From NCBI GenBank assembly GCA_017431395.1, contig JAFRLD010000177.1, forward strand, positions 1-5,411: a stretch of 5,411 bases of DNA, read 5' to 3'. Origin of the DNA: Bacillota bacterium. Lineage in GTDB: Bacteria; Bacillota; Clostridia; Peptostreptococcales; Anaerovoracaceae. The notes beneath the pieces are model-generated. The model was not told where the DNA came from. It ran no database searches and saw nothing but the letters and a program-made list of their open reading frames with translations. Each line of letters opens with the position of its first letter. Positions within the stretch are counted from its first letter, which is position 1. The translations under genes were made by a program, and so were the position numbers. Below are positions 1-5,411 of the stretch, piece after piece.

Positions 1-77
1 AGTACAAGGATCGCAGCCACTAATATGCCTGCGATCACAGCAAAGATGATTATCCTGCGATTTCTATTTGCTTCCAC
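1..77 (-). CDS. Partial gene with GTG start and N-terminal membrane segment, product unknown
   Basis: Only the first 25 codons are inside the window; the gene runs off the left edge. They read as a short polar and basic stretch (residues 1-8, including Arg5, Arg7 and Arg8), then an unbroken hydrophobic run of Ile, Phe, Ala, Val and Leu from residue 9 onward. This is the pattern of a signal anchor or uncleaved signal peptide, so the product is probably membrane-anchored or exported. The GTG start was chosen because AGGAGG lies nine bases upstream, no ATG is available in this frame, and a strong promoter sits about 55 bases upstream. It appears to be its own transcription unit, downstream of the SMR pair on the same strand. 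The family cannot be identified from this much sequence. Confidence 0.7.
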   Translation of the reverse strand, partial: MEANRNRRIIIFAVIAGILVAAILV

Positions 78-86
78 TGTACCAGA

Positions 87-92
87 CCTCCT
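87..92 (-). promoter_or_regulatory. Ribosome binding site of the partial GTG gene
   Basis: On the minus strand the sequence reads AGGAGG, nine bases before the GTG at 77..75. It is what supports a GTG start for a gene otherwise too short in the window to be recognised. Confidence 0.7.
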
Positions 93-130
93 GCTAAGAT
101 CCTTCCCGGATTCGTTTCAAGTTTTCCTTT

Positions 131-159
131 ATTTTACCCTGTCCATGCCTCTATGTCAA
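131..159 (-). promoter_or_regulatory. Sigma70/SigA-type promoter for the leftmost gene
   Basis: The minus strand carries a consensus -35 box TTGACA (159..154), a 17-base spacer and a -10 box TAAAAT (136..131). Only one base in twelve departs from consensus and the spacing is optimal. It lies in the 105-base gap after the second SMR gene and points into the GTG-start gene at 77. It indicates that this gene is expressed independently of the mtbB operon. Confidence 0.75.
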
Positions 160-182
160 AGGCTGGACCCCCTGGCGGGGCA

Positions 183-557
183 TTACTTGATCTCGTTCGA
201 TCCAAACACGTTCATGATAGCGATCCCGAAGATGATCAGCGCCAGACCCACGATATCCGCCAGATTTAGGCCCTGCCTGAAAACCAGCACAGAAACGGCT
301 GCCAGAAACAGGATCCCTGCCCCGGACCAGACGGCGTACATGTATCCCAGATTATAGGTGACCAGCGCTTTAGCAAAACAGACGAAGCAGATCAGAAGAA
401 GCGCAGCGCAGAGTACGGTCGCCCACAGGACAGTACATCCTTCACTGTATTTCAGAAAGAAATCCGCGATGATCTCCGTGAGAATGGCGATGACAAAATA
501 CACTTTGCCTCTGGTCTTTTGCTCCAGCCCGTTCCATTTGTTCCGGATGCTCTCCAT
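183..557 (-). CDS. Small multidrug resistance (SMR) family transporter, second of a pair
   Basis: This 124-residue inner-membrane protein has four hydrophobic segments (about 19-34, 44-63, 70-92 and 99-118). The family hallmark is the single membrane-embedded Glu in helix 1, here Glu28 in TEIIADFFLKYSEG, which binds protons and cationic substrate in turn. Tyr74 and Trp77 in YAVWSGAG match the EmrE Tyr60/Trp63 region, and the Glu-to-Trp distance (49) equals that in EmrE. It has about 14 extra polar residues at the N-terminus compared with EmrE and with its neighbour. It starts 12 bases after the other SMR gene, and its AGGAGG binding site overlaps that gene's TAA stop, which points to coupled translation. 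Paired SMR genes often form obligate heterodimers (EbrAB and YkkCD types). The substrate is unknown; quaternary or methylated amines are plausible from context. Confidence 0.9.
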   Translation of the reverse strand: MESIRNKWNGLEQKTRGKVYFVIAILTEIIADFFLKYSEGCTVLWATVLCAALLLICFVCFAKALVTYNLGYMYAVWSGAGILFLAAVSVLVFRQGLNLADIVGLALIIFGIAIMNVFGSNEIK

Positions 558-569
558 ACTGCCTCCTCC

Positions 570-899
570 TTATCCGATCGTCCCGAAGGCGTTCACGATC
601 ACGCAGCCTGCCAGTATGAATGAGATCCCGACGAGTCCAGCCTTTGAGACCGGCTGCTTGAGAAACAGCGCCGAGATCAGGGAGGAGGATACGATCCCGA
701 TCCCGCTCCAGATGGCATAGGCTATGCCGAGGTTGATGACGATGATCGCCTTGGAAAAGAAAAAATAGCACAGGAAGTACAGGAGCAGCGTCATGAACGA
801 ACGGAAAGGCTTCGTAAACCCTTCCGTCGTTCCAATGATCGCCGTCCCGCAGATCTCAAATGCTATTGAAAGTGCCAAAAACAGATAGACTTGTGTCAT
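570..899 (-). CDS. Small multidrug resistance (SMR) family transporter, first of a pair
   Basis: This 109-residue, four-helix membrane protein has the normal SMR length and aligns end to end with EmrE. Helix 1 carries the essential Glu15 (AFEICGTAIIG, then TEGFTKPF, close to the EmrE SEGFTRLW segment). Tyr61 and Trp64 in AYAIWSGIGIV match EmrE Tyr60 and Trp63. Such proteins exchange protons for small hydrophobic or polyaromatic cations, or guanidinium in the Gdx branch; the helix 1 sequence here looks closer to the Qac/EmrE branch. It begins eight bases after the dipeptidase stop. Its only Shine-Dalgarno-like sequence (GAGGAAG) lies inside the last dipeptidase codons and is too far from the ATG, so it may rely on reinitiation from the upstream gene. 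It most likely forms a heterodimer with the SMR protein encoded just downstream. Confidence 0.92.
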   Translation of the reverse strand: MTQVYLFLALSIAFEICGTAIIGTTEGFTKPFRSFMTLLLYFLCYFFFSKAIIVINLGIAYAIWSGIGIVSSSLISALFLKQPVSKAGLVGISFILAGCVIVNAFGTIG

Positions 900-907
900 G
901 TGAGTTT

Positions 908-2713
908 TTATTCTTCCTCAGGCACACACATACTGTCCGCGAAATCCGCCGGTCCATATACGGTCCCATCGACCTTATAGATCGGGTAGGACATATCATT
1001 CACATACTCCCCGCCGATGAAAACGCTGCCTGCGCCCACGGTCAGAGTGCACTCGGTCCCATCCTTTGACAGAAGAATGGTCCCTCCCTTATCGGTCACC
1101 TGATAGCCTGCCGATTCAGCCGCTTTCACGAAAGCCACCGGCTTCGCGAAATTCACGCCGATCCCATGCTCATAATCGTCCTTCATGTAAGGGGCGTTGT
1201 CCGTCGTATTCAGTGCGCTCGCATAGAGCAGCGCCTTATACAGGATCGTGGAATTTGTGAGCTGACGTTTCTCTTCTGTCTTAGCCAGCCTGGTCACATA
1301 ATCCCTTCCTTCATCTTTGCCTTTTTTATATGCGTTCCGGACGTCTTTCATCTGTTTCTGGACACGGGCGATCTCCTGCTGCTCACAGTCCTGGCAGAAC
1401 TCGATGGCGCCTCTGCTCAGTCCCGGCCGGTCCTGCTCCGCCAGAATGCAGTTTCTCTTGAACATCCAGTAAGCGCTGTCCTCCTGGACCGCGGAGCCGT
1501 CCACCTTGTATTCGTCAAGTGTGTCCGTGATCCCGGAGAAGGACGGTACGAAGATCGAGTGCTCCGCATTGCCCATGCAGAGCCACAGGAGCTGGCAGGC
1601 GTCCTTCGGCATGTCGGACCAGGTCTGAACGACGTGGACATCAGAAGAGCAGTTGGTCCCGATCGGACGGATGGCCGGATCCGTGCGCTCCGTCACATCA
1701 TACTCTGTCCCCGCATAGCGGTCACGGTAGATGCCGAACACATCCTGGAGGGTGACCTTCTTGTCCGGCTTATAGAACAGCGGATAGTACGTATCGTTAT
1801 CGAAGGAATCATCGCTGCTGTCTTCGAACAGATCATGGAACCATTCTCCGATCCCCCCGCCTTCCTTCTCATCATGCTTCAGGGTCGAAGGCGAAAGCAG
1901 GGCGTGGCCTCTCCATGTACGGATGTTGGCGAACTCATTCCGATAGCCGGTGATGGACTTCACCAGATTGTATTTGCCATCTTCCTTCACGACATTTCCG
2001 GCGGCTTCGATCGTCTCGAAGAGATTCGGGGCGAACACATAGTCTCCCTTGTTCTGATCGTCCACGACACCGATCATGTTCTGATTCCCGTGGACCGCCA
2101 CACAGTCCGCCGGCATCTTCATGGCGCAATAGGTCTTGCCTCCGTAGATCTCCACGAACCAGGCTTCCTCCGGATCCGAGATCAGCAGTGTGTTGTATTC
2201 CGCGGAGCCATATTCAGCGATCAGCTTCTCGATCACTTCCACCGCTTCCCGAGCAGTCTTCGACTGGCAGGCGATCATAGCCGGGAGCACGGCTTCCCTG
2301 AGGCCGCCATCCTCCACCAAAGGATCCTGCGCAGCGTACTCCTCGCTGACCTCCGTGGTCACGGTGCCGACCACCGCAACGCCATATTCATTGGTGCAGC
2401 AGGCCGGATACATCCCGTCCCCCGCATCGGAGGAGTCCGGAACATAAGTATACTTATACGTGAGGTCCGGGAGCTTGAATTCGCTCCCCGTTCCGGTGTC
2501 GGTGAATACCCGTCCTGCCTTCTCCACTCTCGGCTGGACCTTGAACATCTTGTTGTAAGGTGAAGCGAGCTGGTCCTCACTTCTGGCGATGATGGTCGTA
2601 CCATCCGCGCTGGCATCCTTGCCGATGTACACGTTGGTGCAGGCGAATGCCCCCGCCGTGGTGAACAGCATCGCCAGCATGACCGCAATGACAATGATTC
2701 CTATTCTGTCCAT
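908..2713 (-). CDS. Secreted C69-family dipeptidase (PepD type, Ntn hydrolase) with C-terminal stalk-like domain
   Basis: This is a 601-residue predicted exported peptidase. Residues 1-24 form a signal peptide (Asp-Arg, then a long hydrophobic core ending AGAFA). Cleavage after Ala24 would expose Cys25 (ACTNVYIGKDAS), the N-terminal nucleophile expected of family C69, so signal peptidase itself may produce the active enzyme. The family motif follows at GTTIIARSEDQ (38-48), and the C69 core extends to about residue 500. Residues of about 515-601 (around VFIGGEYV and PIYKVDGTVYGPADFADSM) resemble the copper amine oxidase N-terminal-like stalk domain common on secreted clostridial proteins; that assignment is tentative. 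AAAAAGGAGA lies seven bases before the ATG. The gene starts 45 bases after the homoserine dehydrogenase-like stop, in the same direction, and is probably in the mtbB operon. Its link to methylamine metabolism is not obvious; supplying amino acids from extracellular peptides is one possibility. Confidence 0.88.
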   Translation of the reverse strand: MDRIGIIVIAVMLAMLFTTAGAFACTNVYIGKDASADGTTIIARSEDQLASPYNKMFKVQPRVEKAGRVFTDTGTGSEFKLPDLTYKYTYVPDSSDAGDGMYPACCTNEYGVAVVGTVTTEVSEEYAAQDPLVEDGGLREAVLPAMIACQSKTAREAVEVIEKLIAEYGSAEYNTLLISDPEEAWFVEIYGGKTYCAMKMPADCVAVHGNQNMIGVVDDQNKGDYVFAPNLFETIEAAGNVVKEDGKYNLVKSITGYRNEFANIRTWRGHALLSPSTLKHDEKEGGGIGEWFHDLFEDSSDDSFDNDTYYPLFYKPDKKVTLQDVFGIYRDRYAGTEYDVTERTDPAIRPIGTNCSSDVHVVQTWSDMPKDACQLLWLCMGNAEHSIFVPSFSGITDTLDEYKVDGSAVQEDSAYWMFKRNCILAEQDRPGLSRGAIEFCQDCEQQEIARVQKQMKDVRNAYKKGKDEGRDYVTRLAKTEEKRQLTNSTILYKALLYASALNTTDNAPYMKDDYEHGIGVNFAKPVAFVKAAESAGYQVTDKGGTILLSKDGTECTLTVGAGSVFIGGEYVNDMSYPIYKVDGTVYGPADFADSMCVPEEE

Positions 2714-2758
2714 TTTGATCTCTCCTTTTTATAATAGATGACGTTTATTATTATGAGG

Positions 2759-3778
2759 TCACTGCACGGATCTGCTATGATCCGTCAGGATCCGGAGCAG
2801 GTCGCTCAATACTCCATAAGCGGTATGGTCGATCTCCGGCTCGAAAGGATGCTCGATCACGGTGACCCCGCCCATGAGGTCTGTGTAGATCGTGACATAG
2901 GATGCTGTCCCCTCCATGGTCAGGGCCAGAGACCCTTCCTCCACTAGAGCCGGCTCAACGACACCGACCGGCTTCCCGTCTTCGATCCAGCCGCGGCAGA
3001 GCAGCTTGATCCGTTTGCCCTGACGCTTCGCGGCTTCGATATCCTCCGGCGTGACCTCCCCGATCCCGGTCCTTCGTATATCCATCGGTGTGATCTGCAC
3101 ATCCATCAGCACGTTCATAAGAGCCGTCAGCTTAGCGGATGCGTCCCAGCCATCGATATCCATGCCCGGATCCGCTTCGACGAATCCCTGCCGCCGTCCT
3201 TCCTGAATGGCGTCTTCGAAGCTCACGCCTTTTTCCATTTCGGAGAGGATGAAGTTGGTGGTGGCATTCAATATCCCTTCCAGGGCTGTGACCCTGCATC
3301 CCATGAGGTTCTCTTTCGCCAGATTATAGACGGGAACGCCGTCCATGACCGTGGCTTCATGGCAGAAACTCACGCCTTTTTCTTTGGCAAGGTCCCTCAG
3401 CTCCCGGTAATGCCAGGCAACAGGTCCTTTGTTCGCCGTGATTACATGCTTCTCAAGGGATAGAGCCTTCCGGATATGGTCCGTTGCGGGCTGTCCCGTC
3501 ATGATATCGATCGGTGTCAGCTCCGCCATAACATCGTATTCACCTGAACCGATGATCGCGAGAGCATCGAGCGACCGGTCAAACATATCGTCGGTAAGCG
3601 CCTTCGTGTCAATGCCTTCCGGCTGCAGACAGCCGCCCAGGCGCCTGGTGCAGATCGCGGTGATGACCGCTTCCGTGTCGAAGGTTTCCCGCAGGTAATC
3701 CTTTTTTCGCAGGAGCATCTCCGCGAAGGCCTTGCCAACATTACCATACCCGATCAGTGCGATCCTGATCCTGTTCAT
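2759..3778 (-). CDS. Homoserine dehydrogenase-like NAD(P)-dependent oxidoreductase, short form without ACT domain
   Basis: This 339-residue cytoplasmic enzyme opens with a Rossmann dinucleotide fold (IALIGYGNVGKAF; glycines 10, 12 and 15). It contains TANKGPVA (114-121) with the catalytic Lys117, NATTNFIL (171-178), and the signature EADPGMDIDGWDASAKL (201-217) holding Glu201, Asp207, Asp212 and Lys216. These match the substrate-binding and catalytic residues of homoserine dehydrogenases, which interconvert aspartate 4-semialdehyde and homoserine. It lacks the C-terminal ACT domain that gives threonine feedback control in many bacterial Hom proteins. The longer open frame back to 3916 was rejected: AAAGGAGG lies seven bases before the ATG at 3778, and the Rossmann motif begins right there. 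The ATG overlaps the mtbB stop as ATGA, implying translational coupling. It may be biosynthetic Hom or a paralogue acting on a related hydroxy or semialdehyde compound linked to MtbB; the sequence does not decide. Confidence 0.88.
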   Translation of the reverse strand: MNRIRIALIGYGNVGKAFAEMLLRKKDYLRETFDTEAVITAICTRRLGGCLQPEGIDTKALTDDMFDRSLDALAIIGSGEYDVMAELTPIDIMTGQPATDHIRKALSLEKHVITANKGPVAWHYRELRDLAKEKGVSFCHEATVMDGVPVYNLAKENLMGCRVTALEGILNATTNFILSEMEKGVSFEDAIQEGRRQGFVEADPGMDIDGWDASAKLTALMNVLMDVQITPMDIRRTGIGEVTPEDIEAAKRQGKRIKLLCRGWIEDGKPVGVVEPALVEEGSLALTMEGTASYVTIYTDLMGGVTVIEHPFEPEIDHTAYGVLSDLLRILTDHSRSVQ

Positions 3779-5199
3779 CGGCGTGCCTCCTTTGATAAGA
3801 TCCCCGCGTTCTCTTTGAAGCGTTGTACAGAATTGATCCGGATGCCAAGGACCTCCTCGATCCTGCATTTGGCCATGATACCGTTGATCTCCTTCCCTGA
3901 GGGTTCCACATGGCAAAGGCCAAGTCCTAAATCTGTACGTATGTCTGTCATCGTCACGACATCGCAGAGATCTTCCACTGTGACTCCGAGTTTAGATGCT
4001 ACGTAGGATTTCGCTTCATCGATCTTCATCTTCTCTGCCAGCTGCATTCTGAGTACCAGGTCCCCTGCCGTACGTACTCCTCCCATGCCGGCGCAGATCG
4101 CGTGCGTAGCTTCTTCTCCCAGAGGATCTCCTACGCCTGCCTACAAGCCGTCTACTTTGCCGAGCTCCACGAGCGCCTTGTCCGCTCGCGATACGATGTC
4201 CGCAGGCATGATCTCCACCATCGGTACGCCGCACACTCCCATACCGACATCCGCGTGGACCGGAATGCCCGCGACCTTCGTGCAGGCCTGGGTAAATGTG
4301 ATGGTCCTGGCGATGTTCCAGGGGAACGACCGGCTGCAGTTCGTATTGACCACGAGGCCAAAAATGCTGGCGCCGGCCTCCTCGACCAATTTCACCTGGT
4401 CGTGCGGATAGAGCCCCGCCAGGCGCTTGCCCTTGTATTTTAACCTGCCATGCATGCCCAGCACGAACTCCCCGGCCATGCCGATCTCTACGGGCAGGTC
4501 CGGATGACGCGATGTGATCTGCTCACAGGCTTCCAGAGATGCCAGGAAGTCCGCATCGCCCGATGCCCCGCAGGTATCGAGGTTGATCCCGTCGGCTCCC
4601 GCCTTGTACATCTTCTCCGCAACGAAAGTGATGTCTTTGACGGAATGCTTCACCGCCTGTTCCTGTGCCTCCCAGGCTTCCTGGATCTTTCCCTCCGGGA
4701 GCAGTGTAGCCCAGTTGCCGACCGGTCCATCCGGCTGCGTATAAAAGCCCATGTCCGGCATGGCACCGTAGAGCAGCGGCATCGTAGTCACCTGCAGCGC
4801 TTGCTGCAGAGCACCCGCTTCACGCTCAGCGATGCCCTTGGCTGTTTTGAAGTTGTAATCGGTGTTCCCGATATCTACAGAATCACACCCCAGACACCGC
4901 TCATAGAGCAGCGTCTCCATTTCCTTCGGAAGCGGCACCTGCGATTTGACGTTGATCTTGTACCCGCCGGAATCATTGGTCAGGACGATCTCCCTGCCCG
5001 GGCTCACCCCGACGACACCCCCCGGTGCGGTAACGATGTCATATAGTTTCTCCATGTCTTCTTCGGACATGGGTTCTACCTTGCCGCATCGGACCGCATC
5101 CTCCGTGCCGGCCCAGATATCCGCACGGATCTCCTCCTCCGTCATGCGGACCAGAGAGCCATCCCCCATCCGCGTCCGGAACGTTTTTTCTTCTTTCAT
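3775..5199 (-). CDS. mtbB: Dimethylamine methyltransferase MtbB, pyrrolysine-containing (amber read-through)
   Basis: The full-length product is 474 residues, close to the roughly 467 of methanogen MtbB, and includes an in-frame TAG at codon 353 read as pyrrolysine. MtbB transfers a methyl group from dimethylamine to a cognate corrinoid protein in the cytoplasm, leaving monomethylamine; Pyl is thought to bind and activate the amine. Family landmarks recalled from archaeal MtbB are present: LYGAMPDMGFYTQPDGP (143-159), GADGINLDTCGASGDAD (201-217), GMAGEFVLGMHG (240-251), VDGL-Pyl-AGVGDPLG (349-361) and GMGGVRTAGDLVLRMQ (371-386). The homology continues across the TAG without a frame change to a TGA stop. 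The start at 5199 has TGAGG seven bases upstream and gives an N-terminus (FRTRMGDGSLVRMT) like that of known MtbB. It is the first gene of the likely operon and overlaps the next by four bases. No corrinoid protein gene adjoins it. A truncated protein ending at residue 352 would lack the active-site residue and about 25% of the chain. Confidence 0.93.
3786..3793 (-). promoter_or_regulatory. Ribosome binding site fixing the homoserine dehydrogenase-like start
   Basis: AAAGGAGG lies on the minus strand inside the last mtbB codons, seven bases before the ATG at 3778. It selects this ATG over an upstream in-frame ATG at 3916, which would add 46 residues unlike any Rossmann enzyme. Confidence 0.8.
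4104..4136 (-). repeat. Inverted repeat just after the amber codon, candidate PYLIS-like stem-loop
   Basis: On the mRNA strand GCGTAG (4136..4131) pairs perfectly with CTACGC (4109..4104) around a 21-base loop; short inner pairings such as GAG with CTC are possible. The stem begins four bases after the TAG, similar to the spacing described for the PYLIS element after the UAG of Methanosarcina mtmB. PYLIS is not strictly needed for amber read-through in archaea, and its existence in mtbB genes is doubtful, so function here is inference. The arms also encode conserved protein sequence, so chance pairing is possible. Confidence 0.35.
4141..4143 (-). other. In-frame amber codon decoded as pyrrolysine (residue 353 of MtbB)
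   Basis: The minus strand reads TAG here, between codons for Gly351-Leu352 and Ala354-Gly355-Val356-Gly357. In archaeal MtbB the Pyl codon sits in the same setting, between VDGI and VGVGDP. The frame is open on both sides, and the protein after the TAG is recognisable MtbB, so this is a recoding site and not a terminator. Decoding would require tRNA-Pyl and PylS, which are not encoded in the window. Confidence 0.9.
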
Positions 5200-5247
5200 G
5201 TCTATACCTCATAAGGTCTGCATATTGTTGTTTCCCACTATGAAATC

Positions 5248-5277
5248 ATTATACATCCGCTGCCTGATCAGGCACAA
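5248..5277 (-). promoter_or_regulatory. Probable mtbB operon promoter
   Basis: The minus strand has a perfect -10 box TATAAT (5253..5248) and, 18 bases upstream, a moderate -35 candidate TTGTGC (5277..5272). Transcription would start about 40 bases before the mtbB ATG. The -35 is imperfect and overlaps a perfect palindrome, as expected if the promoter is controlled by a DNA-binding protein. Confidence 0.55.
5261..5274. promoter_or_regulatory. Perfect 14-bp palindrome, candidate operator of the mtbB promoter
   Basis: TGCCTGATCAGGCA is fully self-complementary. It lies in the spacer between the proposed mtbB -35 and -10 boxes, overlaps the -35 by three bases, and is about 20 bases upstream of the divergent plus-strand -35 box. 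A dimeric regulator bound here would block the mtbB promoter. The protein that binds is not identifiable from the window. Confidence 0.5.
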
Positions 5278-5295
5278 CAATGTATTTGTATTAGG

Positions 5296-5324
5296 TTTAC
5301 AAAACGTGGACTTAATGGTATAAT
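5296..5324 (+). promoter_or_regulatory. Sigma70/SigA-type promoter for the right-edge plus-strand gene
   Basis: TTTACA (5296-5301), a 17-base spacer and TATAAT (5319-5324) with an extended -10 TG at 5316-5317 form a near-consensus promoter. It lies about 50 bases before the ATG at 5375 and points away from mtbB, so the two units are divergent. Confidence 0.78.
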
Positions 5325-5374
5325 TAGGAAAATACTATATGTTGTACAAAACCCTGGAGATTAAGGAGGTAATC

Positions 5375-5411
5375 ATGAAAAAGGCAACAGGCATATTGCT
5401 CGGTCTGCTGA
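5375..5411 (+). CDS. Partial gene, N-terminus with signal peptide-like start, product unknown
   Basis: Twelve codons (MKKATGILLGLL) lie before the window ends. Two lysines followed by a hydrophobic run is typical of the start of a Sec signal peptide or lipoprotein signal, so the product is probably exported, for example a substrate-binding protein or lipoprotein. The start is well supported by TAAGGAGGT (5362-5370) shortly before the ATG and by the strong promoter at 5296-5324. It is divergent from the mtbB operon and shares its regulatory region. The family cannot be told from this fragment. Confidence 0.75.
   Translation, partial: MKKATGILLGLL

Larger units (their letters stand above)
5224..5281. 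repeat. 8-bp inverted repeat flanking the mtbB promoter
   Basis: ATTGTTGT at 5224-5231 and its exact reverse complement ACAACAAT at 5274-5281 flank the mtbB -10 box and part of the -35 region, with centres about 50 bases apart. They could be half-sites for a looping regulator or a chance repeat in AT-rich sequence. No regulator is known to match. Confidence 0.3.

Noticed and set aside
168..180. GC-rich hairpin (CCCC-GCCA-GGGG on the minus strand) just after the second SMR gene as a terminator
   Set aside because: The stem is only four pairs and no run of U follows, so intrinsic termination is not supported.
1166..2563. Plus-strand ORF of 465 codons
   Set aside because: It lies wholly inside the dipeptidase gene on the opposite strand, resembles no family I recognise, and the minus-strand frame has a clear signal peptide and C69 motifs. 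It is a shadow of biased codon use.
2730..2752. AT-only inverted repeat (ATAATA/TATTAT) and TATAAT-like strings between the homoserine dehydrogenase-like gene and the dipeptidase gene
   Set aside because: The stem is weak, there is no U-tract after a GC stem, and there is no paired -35 box in the sense direction. It is neither a convincing terminator nor a convincing promoter.
3779..3916. 46-residue N-terminal extension of the homoserine dehydrogenase-like ORF
   Set aside because: It overlaps conserved mtbB coding sequence in another frame, and the Rossmann motif plus a strong ribosome binding site support the ATG at 3778.
3775..4086. Separate 103-residue gene
   Set aside because: It is the in-frame C-terminus of mtbB after the Pyl codon. 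There is no independent family start, and its ATG is a conserved internal Met.
5206..5217. Short hairpin (ACCT-TATG-AGGT on the minus strand) covering the mtbB Shine-Dalgarno
   Set aside because: Four base pairs is too little to claim translational control; it may be chance.
5298..5352. Direct repeat TACAAAAC (5298-5305 and 5345-5352) and TTGTACAA palindrome near the right-hand promoter
   Set aside because: Eight-base matches in AT-rich intergenic DNA are expected by chance, and neither sits symmetrically about the promoter.

Overview
The window looks like anaerobic bacterial DNA, most likely Firmicutes/Clostridia. Supporting this are strong AGGAGG-type ribosome binding sites, TTGACA/TATAAT-type promoters, tightly packed genes and a secreted C69 dipeptidase with a stalk-like tail. 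The lineage is an inference, not a match to a known genome.

The central result is that two apparent minus-strand ORFs, 5199..4144 and 4086..3775, are one gene. They lie in the same frame, separated by one in-frame TAG (4143..4141) and 18 further sense codons. The joined 474-residue protein reads as dimethylamine methyltransferase MtbB. The TAG falls where this family carries pyrrolysine, the 22nd genetically encoded amino acid. The gene should therefore be annotated as full length with Pyl at residue 353, not as a truncated gene plus a fragment. A 6-bp perfect inverted repeat starts four bases after the TAG and resembles the debated PYLIS element.

Layout, right to left on the minus strand: a divergent intergenic region (5200..5374) carries a promoter for each direction and a perfect 14-bp palindrome inside the mtbB promoter. 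Then come mtbB (5199..3775), a homoserine dehydrogenase-like gene joined by an ATGA overlap (3778..2759), a secreted C69-family dipeptidase (2713..908), and two adjacent small multidrug resistance (SMR) genes (899..570 and 557..183). Gaps are -4, 45, 8 and 12 bases, so this is probably one operon. After the SMR pair, a good promoter (159..131) drives a new minus-strand gene with a GTG start that leaves the window at base 1. At the right edge a plus-strand gene with a signal-like N-terminus begins at 5375.

MtbB would methylate a corrinoid protein using dimethylamine. The SMR pair could move small organic cations such as methylated amines. The roles of the dehydrogenase and the dipeptidase beside mtbB are unexplained. 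No corrinoid protein, corrinoid activase, tRNA-Pyl or pylSBCD gene is present here, so decoding must depend on genes elsewhere. No stretch of 300 bases or more lacks a gene.
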